DNA of 64,000 nucleotides. Origin: JACJXF01 sp964349045 (lineage in GTDB: Bacteria; Bacteroidota; Bacteroidia; Bacteroidales; GCA-2748055). Position numbers and translations under genes: made by a program. The number at the start of each line of letters is the position of its first letter. The stretch's first letter is position 1. The notes below the pieces were generated by a model. That model worked only from the letters and a program-made list of their open reading frames with translations, ran no database searches and was not told the DNA's origin. The DNA is taken from the NCBI GenBank assembly GCA_964349045.1, contig CAYGFI010000001.1:44419-108418 (forward strand), in the 5' to 3' direction. Positions 36,484 through 43,633 of this stretch are shown piece by piece.

Positions 36484-37689
36484 TTAGGTTAATTCAAATC
36501 TGCAGGCCGGAACTACCTGGATGGTGTAACCATCTTTAAGAATTTTATCAGTTTGGTCAATGGTTAAAATTACCCCTTCTGTGAGTTTAAAAAACTGTAG
36601 GGCTGCAATAAGTCCTTTTATTTCCCTTTCCTGATTGTCTCCGTTTAAAGCGTAGCAAACCTGAATTGCGAAATAGTCTTCATTTTTTTGATAGATAAAA
36701 TCGCATTCCGAATTGCCATCGGAATAATACCAGATTTTTTTGGTTTTTCTTCGTATGCTCCAGTAAACAGCATTTTCAAATTTTCGGCCCAAATCTTTTG
36801 ATGCAGAAACGGATGCTACATTGACCAATCCGTTATCGACTACATATACCTTTTTCTCCGACAGCATCTGACCTTTAACCGACCATGAAAAACGGGGAAT
36901 CAGATTAACCAGGTAACTTGATTCGAAATAAGACAAATATTCCAGAACAGTCGATGAGGATTTAACCCCTATTACACTTGTAAGCTTGCTGGGACTAACT
37001 GGCTTTGCCATGTTCGACATAACATAAACACAAAGCCTTTTTAGCCCTGAAATATCGCGGATGGAATGCCTTGCAGCAATGTCACGGTGGAGAATATCTT
37101 CGAGCAGGAAACTGAGTAATTCACTGTTCCCGGTTTTAAGATACTCAGGAAACCCTCCCGTTTGGATAAAGGACAGGTAACTTTCCATATTGTGCCGGTA
37201 AGAAAAAAACTGACAAAATTCGTTGTAACTGAACGGAAAAAGTTCTTTGGTAATATGCCGGCCTGTTAAGTTTGTTCCTAATTCAACACTAAGCATACGC
37301 GCATTTGAACCAGTAATTATTACCCTGACCGATTGAACCAGTTTTTGTCTGACATACAGTTCCCAACCATCAATAATCTGAATTTCATCAAAAAACAAGA
37401 TTTTCTTATTGCTTTCTTTAATCAATTCATCGAGTAAAATGAAATCGCTTGCTAAAAAATCATATAGTCTGATATCGGCAAAATTAAAGTAAAAAACATC
37501 GTCGATTTCATTTCTTATAAATTGATGAAGCAAAACACTTTTTCCGCAACGCCTGATCCCGGAGACTACAAGGGCATGAGTGTTAGTAAGGGGTAATAAC
37601 TCCAACAGCTCTCTGACTGTACCTAATTCAAAGGAGTAAAGTATTTCTTTTTGCTCAATTGCAACAGCCTGGATTTCTGAATATTTCAC
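36484..37689 (-). CDS. AAA+ ATPase with DUF4143 C-terminal domain
   Basis: 401 residues. Walker A is G44-I-R-R-C-G-K-S51 and Walker B 'ILFFDEIQ' (D101-E102). 'GSNARML' fits sensor 1, and 'LFPFSYNEFCQF' is the strongly conserved link to the C-terminal half. The C-terminal DUF4143 domain has a restriction-endonuclease-like core; here 'CDFIYQKNEDYFAIQVCYAL' replaces the usual D...E-x-K with D...Q-x-C, so nuclease chemistry is unlikely. Such ATPases are abundant in Bacteroidota, often mobile, with poorly known function. It starts close to a broken relative at 37899-38260, transcribed in the opposite direction. Confidence 0.88.
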   Translation of the reverse strand: MKYSEIQAVAIEQKEILYSFELGTVRELLELLPLTNTHALVVSGIRRCGKSVLLHQFIRNEIDDVFYFNFADIRLYDFLASDFILLDELIKESNKKILFFDEIQIIDGWELYVRQKLVQSVRVIITGSNARMLSVELGTNLTGRHITKELFPFSYNEFCQFFSYRHNMESYLSFIQTGGFPEYLKTGNSELLSFLLEDILHRDIAARHSIRDISGLKRLCVYVMSNMAKPVSPSKLTSVIGVKSSSTVLEYLSYFESSYLVNLIPRFSWSVKGQMLSEKKVYVVDNGLVNVASVSASKDLGRKFENAVYWSIRRKTKKIWYYSDGNSECDFIYQKNEDYFAIQVCYALNGDNQEREIKGLIAALQFFKLTEGVILTIDQTDKILKDGYTIQVVPACRFELT

Positions 37690-37732
37690 CTGTGATATTT
37701 ATCTTGTTACTAATGGCCTAATTAATCCATTA

Positions 37733-37740
37733 CAAATGTA
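37733..37740 (-). promoter_or_regulatory. Possible Bacteroidota -7 element of the ATPase gene
   Basis: Minus-strand TACATTTG matches the TAnnTTTG consensus, ~45 bases before the start at 37689. No clear -33 TTG was found at the expected distance. Confidence 0.3.
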
Positions 37741-37898
37741 ATAATTGTCTTGTTGCCATCCAAATATTTTTTTCTGTGATACTAAAACTTCATTGTTGCA
37801 CTTTCCTTCTTCATGGACTTCACCCATAAGTTTTTTTAGATGGGTAAAAGTATTGTCACCTAGGGTTTTCGATCCGTTATGTTTGGATTTGTCGCTGT

Positions 37899-38260
37899 TG
37901 GCCATGGCTGGTATGGCGGCTGAGCAAATTGTGGTACAGGAACTTAAGACATTGAGTTTTGAAGTTGGATTGAAACGCAATTACTGGATGCGAAACAAAA
38001 GAGGAAGCTCCGCCGAAGTTGATTTCATCATTGTGTTTGATGGAAAAATAATACCTGTTGAAGTAAAATCGGGTCATAATGCACATCTAAAATCAATACA
38101 TCAGTTTATGAATGACACCAACCACGATATTGCCATTCGAATATGGTCGGGAACCCATAGTGTTGATCAAGTGAAAACATTGAATGGAAGGGAATTCCGG
38201 TTAATTAATCTGCCCTTTTACATGATTTCGGCTTTACCTCATATTCTGAACAATGTGTGA
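37899..38260 (+). pseudogene. C-terminal fragment of a DUF4143-type ATPase
   Basis: From about 37899 the frame reads 'AGMAAEQIVVQELKTL' and continues with 'SAEVDFIIVFDGKIIPVEVK', the nuclease-like core (E-V-D...E-V-K) found at the end of DUF4143 ATPases. The ATPase domain with Walker motifs is absent. The 50 residues that extend the frame upstream to 37745 do not resemble this family. The protein is therefore a remnant of a gene that lost ~250 N-terminal residues. Unlike the intact neighbour, its core keeps the canonical acidic and Lys residues. Confidence 0.7.
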
Positions 38261-38427
38261 AAATAATCAATTTGAATGTTTTTCATGAAAAAATGGTCAG
38301 GTAAGCGCAGGTTCCTTTCTTATATATTTCAAAATACTAAAACAGATTATCTTAATAAGATTATTCATATTAGATAATCTAATACAGATACTTATTACAT
38401 TTTTTGTATATTTGCAGAATGAAAAAA
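38259..38427 (+). repeat. ATPase upstream region (copy 2)
   Basis: Counterpart of 36010-36175 (see there). It starts exactly at the stop of the broken ATPase fragment and runs into the start of 38430-39566. Confidence 0.65.
38344..38394 (+). promoter_or_regulatory. Four-site operator with 14-bp period, copy 2
   Basis: Sites at 38344 (AGATTATCT), 38358 (AGATTATTC), 38372 (AGATAATCT) and 38386 (AGATACTTA), each 14 bases apart. TATATTTG at 38407-38414 fits the -7 consensus TAnnTTTG, so the sites would cover or precede the -33 region of the ATPase promoter. Confidence 0.55.
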
Positions 38428-38429
38428 TT

Positions 38430-39566
38430 ATGAATATGACAAATAATCCTTTTATCATCAAAGGATCTATACCCAAAGACTTATTTTGTGACAGGGTGAA
38501 TGAAATGCAGATTTTAGAAAGGAATGTCAGGAGTGGGGTTGACACCACACTGGTTTCACCGCGAAGGATGGGCAAAACAGGACTTATATTTCGTTTTTTC
38601 GATGAGGTAGTTGGTGATGAAACAGAAACCCTGTATGTGGATATTTATGCTTCGAGGGATATAAATGACCTTATTAACATGCTGGCAGAGGCAATTTTGC
38701 TGAAATTTCCCGAAAAAACACTGATTGGGAAGCGTTTTATTGATTTTTTAAAGGGAATGCGGCCTTCTATTTCATTTGATCCTTTGTCGGGAGCTCCTAA
38801 AGTGAGTATAGTGCATCAAAATGACCATCAAAAGGAATATAGCCTCAAAAGTCTTCTTGAATTTATCGACCAGCAAAAAAAGACCATTCTGGTTGCCATC
38901 GATGAGTTTCAGCAAATCAATGAGTACCCGGAGAAAAATACGGAGGCACTTCTCCGGTCGCACATCCAACAATTAAAACAAACCCGGTTTATATTTTGCG
39001 GAAGTAAAAGGTCGGTTTTGCTCGATATGTTTTCCAATGCTAAAAGACCATTTTATTCATCTACTCAATTTCTTTCCCTTGAAGCGATAGAAAAGAATAC
39101 ATATGCTGCTTTCATTAAAGATATATTTGAAAAGCATAACCGAAACATATTGCCGGAATCTATTGAGTATATTCTTGAATGGAGCCGTCGACATACATTT
39201 TACACTCAACGGTTATGCAATCAGATTTTTTCTTCAGGGTATAAAAAAATCGGTATTAATGAAGTTAAAGAAGCCTGTTTATCATTGCTAAAAGGAAATG
39301 AGGCAATTTTTTTCCAGTACCGGCAACTTTTAACTCCGGCGCAATGGAATTTCCTTATAGCACTGGCAAAAGAGGGAGTGGTCCATCATATTACCGCACA
39401 GGATTTTCTGGCAAGGCATGGTATCGGTACCCCTGCCAATGCAAAGAGGATCAATGAGTCACTGATAGAGAAGGAATTAATTCTCGATACTCCAGATATG
39501 AAAGGTAACACATACCGGGTTTATGATGTGTTTTTCTCCAGGTGGTTGGAGATGGAGTATTCATGA
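38430..39566 (+). CDS. ATP-binding protein, archaeal-ATPase-like AAA family
   Basis: 378 residues from ATG 38430. The frame can be read from a TTG at 38412, but that TTG is the end of a -7 promoter box, so ATG 38430 or 38436 is preferred. Walker A is 'SPRRMGKTGL', Walker B 'TILVAIDEFQQI', sensor-like 'FIFCGSKRSVL'. The C-terminal ~90 residues form a winged-helix-like part ('LTPAQWNFLIALAKEGVV'). This is the PF01637-type ATPase group common in Bacteroidota and archaea; function unknown. The upstream four-site operator suggests tight control. The stop codon lies at the edge of the relic at 39554-39848. Confidence 0.85.
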   Translation: MNMTNNPFIIKGSIPKDLFCDRVNEMQILERNVRSGVDTTLVSPRRMGKTGLIFRFFDEVVGDETETLYVDIYASRDINDLINMLAEAILLKFPEKTLIGKRFIDFLKGMRPSISFDPLSGAPKVSIVHQNDHQKEYSLKSLLEFIDQQKKTILVAIDEFQQINEYPEKNTEALLRSHIQQLKQTRFIFCGSKRSVLLDMFSNAKRPFYSSTQFLSLEAIEKNTYAAFIKDIFEKHNRNILPESIEYILEWSRRHTFYTQRLCNQIFSSGYKKIGINEVKEACLSLLKGNEAIFFQYRQLLTPAQWNFLIALAKEGVVHHITAQDFLARHGIGTPANAKRINESLIEKELILDTPDMKGNTYRVYDVFFSRWLEMEYS

Positions 39567-39848
39567 ATTGCAATTGTGACTCGCTGCACCTGGAATACCG
39601 CCGGGGTTGAGGACGTGCGTCGGCGGCGGGATTCACAGATGTACTTTCGCCTTTTTCACGCCACTGGCCTTATCAGCTCGGGGTACCGGCGGATGTAGAC
39701 ACACGCGCATGATCTGGATGTTCCTTACGCCAATGACTGGTTTCAGCCCGTCGTCGGGCAACTGCATATTGATGCGGCTTAGCTCATCCCCACAGCTCGA
39801 TCGGTGGAAGTGTATCCGGAGAAGCTGGCCGCGAAAAAGCAAGGGCTA
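39554..39848 (-). pseudogene. Internally deleted relic of the chimeric sialidase-like gene
   Basis: 39554 to about 39706 matches 24883 to about 25033, and about 39707-39848 matches about 26588-26735, in the same order and orientation. The copy therefore keeps both ends of the GC-rich part of 23779-26778 and lacks ~1.55 kb between them. The junction has the short shared sequence GACAC/GACA. Small indels break the frame; fragments such as 'INMQLPDDGLKPVIGVRNIQ' remain readable. It lies directly after the ATPase gene. Confidence 0.85.
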
Positions 39849-39862
39849 TTCAATTGCGGCCG

Positions 39863-39884
39863 ACCTGCCTGCCGTCAGGCAGGT
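39863..39884. terminator. Hairpin ACCTGCCTG/CAGGCAGGT with T-rich tail
   Basis: Perfect 9-bp stem, 4-base loop CCGT, followed by TTGTTTT on the plus strand. It could end plus-strand transcripts from 38430-39566; it equally belongs to the palindrome family seen at 36295-36328. Confidence 0.5.
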
Positions 39885-39974
39885 TTGTTTTAACTTTATC
39901 CAAAATCCAACTTCTAATAATACTCGACAGAATTCCATTAATGTTGAGAACAGGATGCCCGGAAAGGTCGGTTG

Positions 39975-41342
39975 TTAAAATGGCAACTTCAATTCTTTAA
40001 GAAACTCTTCACTTACCTCCTTCCCCAGTAACCAGCATTTGGCATCCGGGTACCAGAGGATATCTTTACCGGTGCTGGTAGAAAAACTGGTATAAGTGGC
40101 AGCATCATTGCCACGGGTTACCAATTCTCCAGCTGAATTTAGACCCTTATTGTCGACAAATATTTTGGACTCGCTGAACCAGATTGGCTGATCGGCACCG
40201 GGTCTGAATTCTCCTAAAGCCAGGTAGGCCGGGGTTCTCGGACCAAAGATTTTTGAGGGATCGGATATATCACCCCTGTTGTTGTGATGGAGTAATACAT
40301 ACCTGCCGTCGGCCAGCTTATAAATCGGACTACAGCTGACAGGCTGCAGGATCGGGCTTCCATGATCCTTGCGCAGCAAAGGCCTGGGATTGCTCCAGGT
40401 AGCTCCGAAATCAGCTGAAACACTGTACCATATAAAGCCTGAACCTGTGCGCATCACACAAAAAAGCCTTCCATCAGGTAATGTCACTATACTGGGCTCC
40501 TGTGCTATACTCAGTCCCGGTTCAATATAATGTGGAACCCTCAGGGCCTGTTCTCCCCATGCAGAATAAGTAATTTTTATATCCCGCGGTTCCGGGTTTT
40601 CATCAATGTTTTCAAATTTCATGAACTCCACTACCGACTCGAGCCAGGTCCAGCCGGAGGGAGCCGTCTTTTTGTTGTAATAAGCTTTCGATTCATTCGG
40701 CCAACGGGAGTATCCAACAAAATACTTTCCGTCACCAATCCTTTCAGGTTTCTGCCATACAATCCATTCAGAAGGTACTATACCGGTCGGATCATCATAA
40801 GGACTTAACGGCATCTTTATTTCCTGTGGTTCAGACCAGGTCTTTCCCATATCGTCGCTGTACATCCCTGACATCCTCCCGGTATGAAAAAATATCCAAC
40901 CGGCAAAACCCTGGTTCTGGTTCCAAAGCACATAGATCCGGCCTGATTTTGATACCATAGGAAACGCCCAGACAGTAATATGGGTGCTGTCACCCTTGTT
41001 TTTAGGGCCAACAAGATGCTTTGGTTTCGACCATGTTACTCCTTTGTCTATTGACTTTGAAAACAAAATATGGCTTTTCGCTTCCGGATTCATGGTAATA
41101 TGCTGAGTCCAGATACTCATGAGGGAACCATCGGGCCCGTCAAAAACGAGGAAATGTTCATTTTGTGAATCACCCGTCGATCCATTGAAACTACCAGGCA
41201 CAAAGCAAACATAATCGGGGTTGGTGCGGAGAGCGGCCTTTTTCATATATGCCTCCATTTCTTTTGGGTTCATTGTTGATTCCTGGGTGAATCCAATAGA
41301 TGAAATGGCAACCAGTGTAATAAGAAAAATAGTTCTGTTCAT
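39975..41342 (-). CDS. Secreted sialidase-fold (BNR) protein
   Basis: 455 residues with signal peptide 'MNRTIFLITLVAISSIGFTQ'. Asp-boxes SIDKGVTW, SDDMGKTW and SADFGATW mark the propeller. 'LPDGRLFCVMRTGSGFIWYS' parallels 'LPSGRVICTMRVMNGYPVYS' of 18150-19580, so the two are related and a conserved Arg may bind substrate. It is the last gene of a minus-strand set whose upstream members are GH29, RhaT and the fused oxygenase, all with short gaps. It probably releases or binds the deoxysugar-containing fragment handled by that set (inference). Confidence 0.75.
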   Translation of the reverse strand: MNRTIFLITLVAISSIGFTQESTMNPKEMEAYMKKAALRTNPDYVCFVPGSFNGSTGDSQNEHFLVFDGPDGSLMSIWTQHITMNPEAKSHILFSKSIDKGVTWSKPKHLVGPKNKGDSTHITVWAFPMVSKSGRIYVLWNQNQGFAGWIFFHTGRMSGMYSDDMGKTWSEPQEIKMPLSPYDDPTGIVPSEWIVWQKPERIGDGKYFVGYSRWPNESKAYYNKKTAPSGWTWLESVVEFMKFENIDENPEPRDIKITYSAWGEQALRVPHYIEPGLSIAQEPSIVTLPDGRLFCVMRTGSGFIWYSVSADFGATWSNPRPLLRKDHGSPILQPVSCSPIYKLADGRYVLLHHNNRGDISDPSKIFGPRTPAYLALGEFRPGADQPIWFSESKIFVDNKGLNSAGELVTRGNDAATYTSFSTSTGKDILWYPDAKCWLLGKEVSEEFLKELKLPF

Positions 41343-41372
41343 AGTTTTTAAAATATCAGGTGAGTATAAAAA

Positions 41373-42506
41373 TCAGTTGTTAGCTTTGAGGCGGCGGCCA
41401 ACCTCCTTAAGGGTGACAATGTCATCCGGATGAATCGAGCCATCAGGCAGTGGACCAACATTCAGGAGAAGATTAGCGTCTATCCTTTTGGCCTGGGCGA
41501 GCATTTCCATGACCTCGTCAGGGTTGACATGGTCCGCACCATCCAGCCAGCCCCACAGGGCGCCTTGAGGCGTTTTGGCTGAGTGCTTCTGCATTGTCCT
41601 GCAAATCTCAAGCGGTTTTGTTCCACGATTTTCTATTGCTCTTTCTATTTGTGGTTGCTCCGGGGCCATAAAATCCTCAAGTTCAGGATAGAGTCCGGAT
41701 TTGTAGCATATCAACATTTGTGGCTGGAGTTTACGGATATGCTCGTATAACTCCGGAACCTTAAACCGGGATTTATCACCATGAAGCGGGACGGCAATTC
41801 CATCGAGCCATACTCCAGCATTCGGACCGTAATTGGAGCATAATTCGGTAATCCCATCATATATATAAGAAATGTATTTTCCGAATTCATACGATTCTTG
41901 CGGTGCATAAAATGGATCCGGTGGGTTGTATGCCGGCCGGACAGCATTTAGATTCCAATCCCAGGGTGCAGGACCGTGTGGATGCCGCCAGTCGAAACCG
42001 TGCTCGTAAAACATAAAGAATCCAAGTCCGCGCTCGCGGCACGCCTTGGCCATCTCAGCAACCAGATCGCGCTTTGCCGGAGAATTTATGCTGTTGAAAT
42101 CGGTGGTTTTTGTATTCCAGAGGCAAAAGCTGTCACAATGCTTGCAGACTAAAGTAATGTATTTCATACCTGCCGCCCCGGCAAGAGCTGCGATGGCGTG
42201 TGCGTCAAAACGCTCGGCCGTAAAATTGTCTTTAAGCTTCGCATATTCAGCAACAGGGATACGATCGTGATACTGAACCCACTCTCCCTTACCAAGGAGC
42301 GAATAAAGCCCGTAGTGGATAAACAAACCGAACTTAGCATCTCTGAACCATTCAAGCGCTGCGTTCCGGGGATTATTTGTAAACTCCCTTTCATATCCCT
42401 TCAGATATGAAGGCATAGGGTCAGAGGTTGAACAATTTGTTAATAATCCTATCGGGGATACAGCCAGGGATGCTCCAACGATTCTTAAAAATGTGCTTCT
42501 TTCCAT
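41373..42506 (-). CDS. Alpha-L-fucosidase-like lipoprotein, GH29
   Basis: 377 residues. The N-terminus 'MERSTFLRIVGASLAVSP' and lipobox 'LLTNC' (C25) indicate a lipoprotein. GH29 landmarks: 'KFGLFIHYGLYS' (H64), 'KHCDSFCLW' and the nucleophile region 'GVWLDG' (D235), then 'LLLNVGPLPDGSI'. It is short for the family and has no C-terminal beta domain. It releases terminal alpha-L-fucose or a related 6-deoxysugar. The gene is followed 30 bases on by a propeller protein and preceded 15 bases upstream by RhaT, so released sugar and uptake are coupled in one operon. Confidence 0.88.
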   Translation of the reverse strand: MERSTFLRIVGASLAVSPIGLLTNCSTSDPMPSYLKGYEREFTNNPRNAALEWFRDAKFGLFIHYGLYSLLGKGEWVQYHDRIPVAEYAKLKDNFTAERFDAHAIAALAGAAGMKYITLVCKHCDSFCLWNTKTTDFNSINSPAKRDLVAEMAKACRERGLGFFMFYEHGFDWRHPHGPAPWDWNLNAVRPAYNPPDPFYAPQESYEFGKYISYIYDGITELCSNYGPNAGVWLDGIAVPLHGDKSRFKVPELYEHIRKLQPQMLICYKSGLYPELEDFMAPEQPQIERAIENRGTKPLEICRTMQKHSAKTPQGALWGWLDGADHVNPDEVMEMLAQAKRIDANLLLNVGPLPDGSIHPDDIVTLKEVGRRLKANN

Positions 42507-42521
42507 ATCTGTTATAATTTT

Positions 42522-43592
42522 TTAATGTCCATTATTAATTATTTGTTCACCGATATAACTTCCATAGCTGGTAATGCAAAAAGAAGTAATCAGTGTTAAT
42601 AAACCAACAATCAAAATTATGTAAGTCAGACGTTTAACACTCATCCACTCCTTCATAAGCACACCAACAATGTAACTGAAAAATATTAGCATTGACATGT
42701 GCAGCACCCAACTGGCAAATTGGAAATTTCCCATTTTAACGTGCCCTAATCCGTAGAAAAAAAACTGCATGGTCCAAAGTGTACCGGCAAATGCCGACCA
42801 AAACCAGTTTCGGAATATTGTTGTTCCAGATAAGCCATTTCCTGGAAGAAACTCTTTCAGTGTTCCATTTCGGATCCCGGCAACTATAAACCAGATCAGG
42901 TTAACCACGAAACACCCGGAGGTTGAAATTATCATTTTGGCATTCCCTTCGTAATTACCGGCGCCATTTTGAGCGGCCATATCGGCAATGGGTTGCCCGT
43001 ATTCAAGAGAAAGGTTAAAAACACCTGAAAGTACTCCGGCAATGATCGTGAGAAGCAGACCAATGGTCATATTAAATCCGGCTTTACCAACTTCCAGGGA
43101 ATTCAAATCCTTCTCCTTCTTAAATCCTGCCCAACCGCAAACAATTACCCCCAGCATCGATAATATCATTCCAAACAGAACAATTCCACCGCCAGGCTTA
43201 GTAAAAAAATCACCCAAACCACCAAAAATAATCAAGGGGAATATTGTGCCCAATACGGCTGAAATTCCAATAGCCAAGGTATATGTCAGCGAATACCCGA
43301 TATGATTTATGGCTTTTCCGAATGACATGCCTCCAAAACCATATGCACCTCCAAGCAAAAAAGCAATCCAGAATGGCTTTGCCGGTGCATCTAATAAAAT
43401 CCGAAAAAAACCGGGAACAGTAAGCCATCCCACTAAGATTGGCATGATAATCCATGCAAAAAGCGCCTGAACAAGCCAGAAAGTCCCCCATGACCATTTG
43501 CGGGTTTTTGTATTGGGCAAATAACAGCTTGCAGCAGACATTCCACCAATGGCGTGCAGTCCGGTTCCGATAATAGGATTGGGTGTTATCAT
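42522..43592 (-). CDS. rhaT: L-rhamnose/proton symporter RhaT family
   Basis: 356 residues with about ten membrane helices. The start 'NPIIGTGLHAIGGMSAASCY' and 'YGFGGMSFGKAINHIGYSLT' are characteristic of RhaT. The protein imports L-rhamnose or another 6-deoxyhexose together with H+ across the inner membrane. No rhamnose kinase, isomerase or aldolase is present in the window. The gene lies between the GH29 lipoprotein and the fused oxygenase. This placement makes it the likely uptake route for the oxygenase or epimerase substrate (inference). Confidence 0.9.
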   Translation of the reverse strand: MITPNPIIGTGLHAIGGMSAASCYLPNTKTRKWSWGTFWLVQALFAWIIMPILVGWLTVPGFFRILLDAPAKPFWIAFLLGGAYGFGGMSFGKAINHIGYSLTYTLAIGISAVLGTIFPLIIFGGLGDFFTKPGGGIVLFGMILSMLGVIVCGWAGFKKEKDLNSLEVGKAGFNMTIGLLLTIIAGVLSGVFNLSLEYGQPIADMAAQNGAGNYEGNAKMIISTSGCFVVNLIWFIVAGIRNGTLKEFLPGNGLSGTTIFRNWFWSAFAGTLWTMQFFFYGLGHVKMGNFQFASWVLHMSMLIFFSYIVGVLMKEWMSVKRLTYIILIVGLLTLITSFCITSYGSYIGEQIINNGH

Positions 43593-43633
43593 TCTAAGAA
43601 ATTTATTTTATATGTTTTCCATTATTTGATTTA

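Noticed and set aside
37699..37980. Minus-strand ORF of 93 codons between two ATPase genes
   Set aside because: It runs antisense into the broken ATPase fragment and shows no recognisable motif. The part near 37700-37860 remains unexplained.
36484..39566. ATPase cluster considered as a defence island
   Set aside because: Only DUF4143-type and PF01637-type ATPases and fragments are present; no nuclease, methylase or effector partner was seen.
39607..39978. Plus-strand ORF of 123 codons over the relic
   Set aside because: It is antisense to the deleted relic and continues through a hairpin; not a gene.
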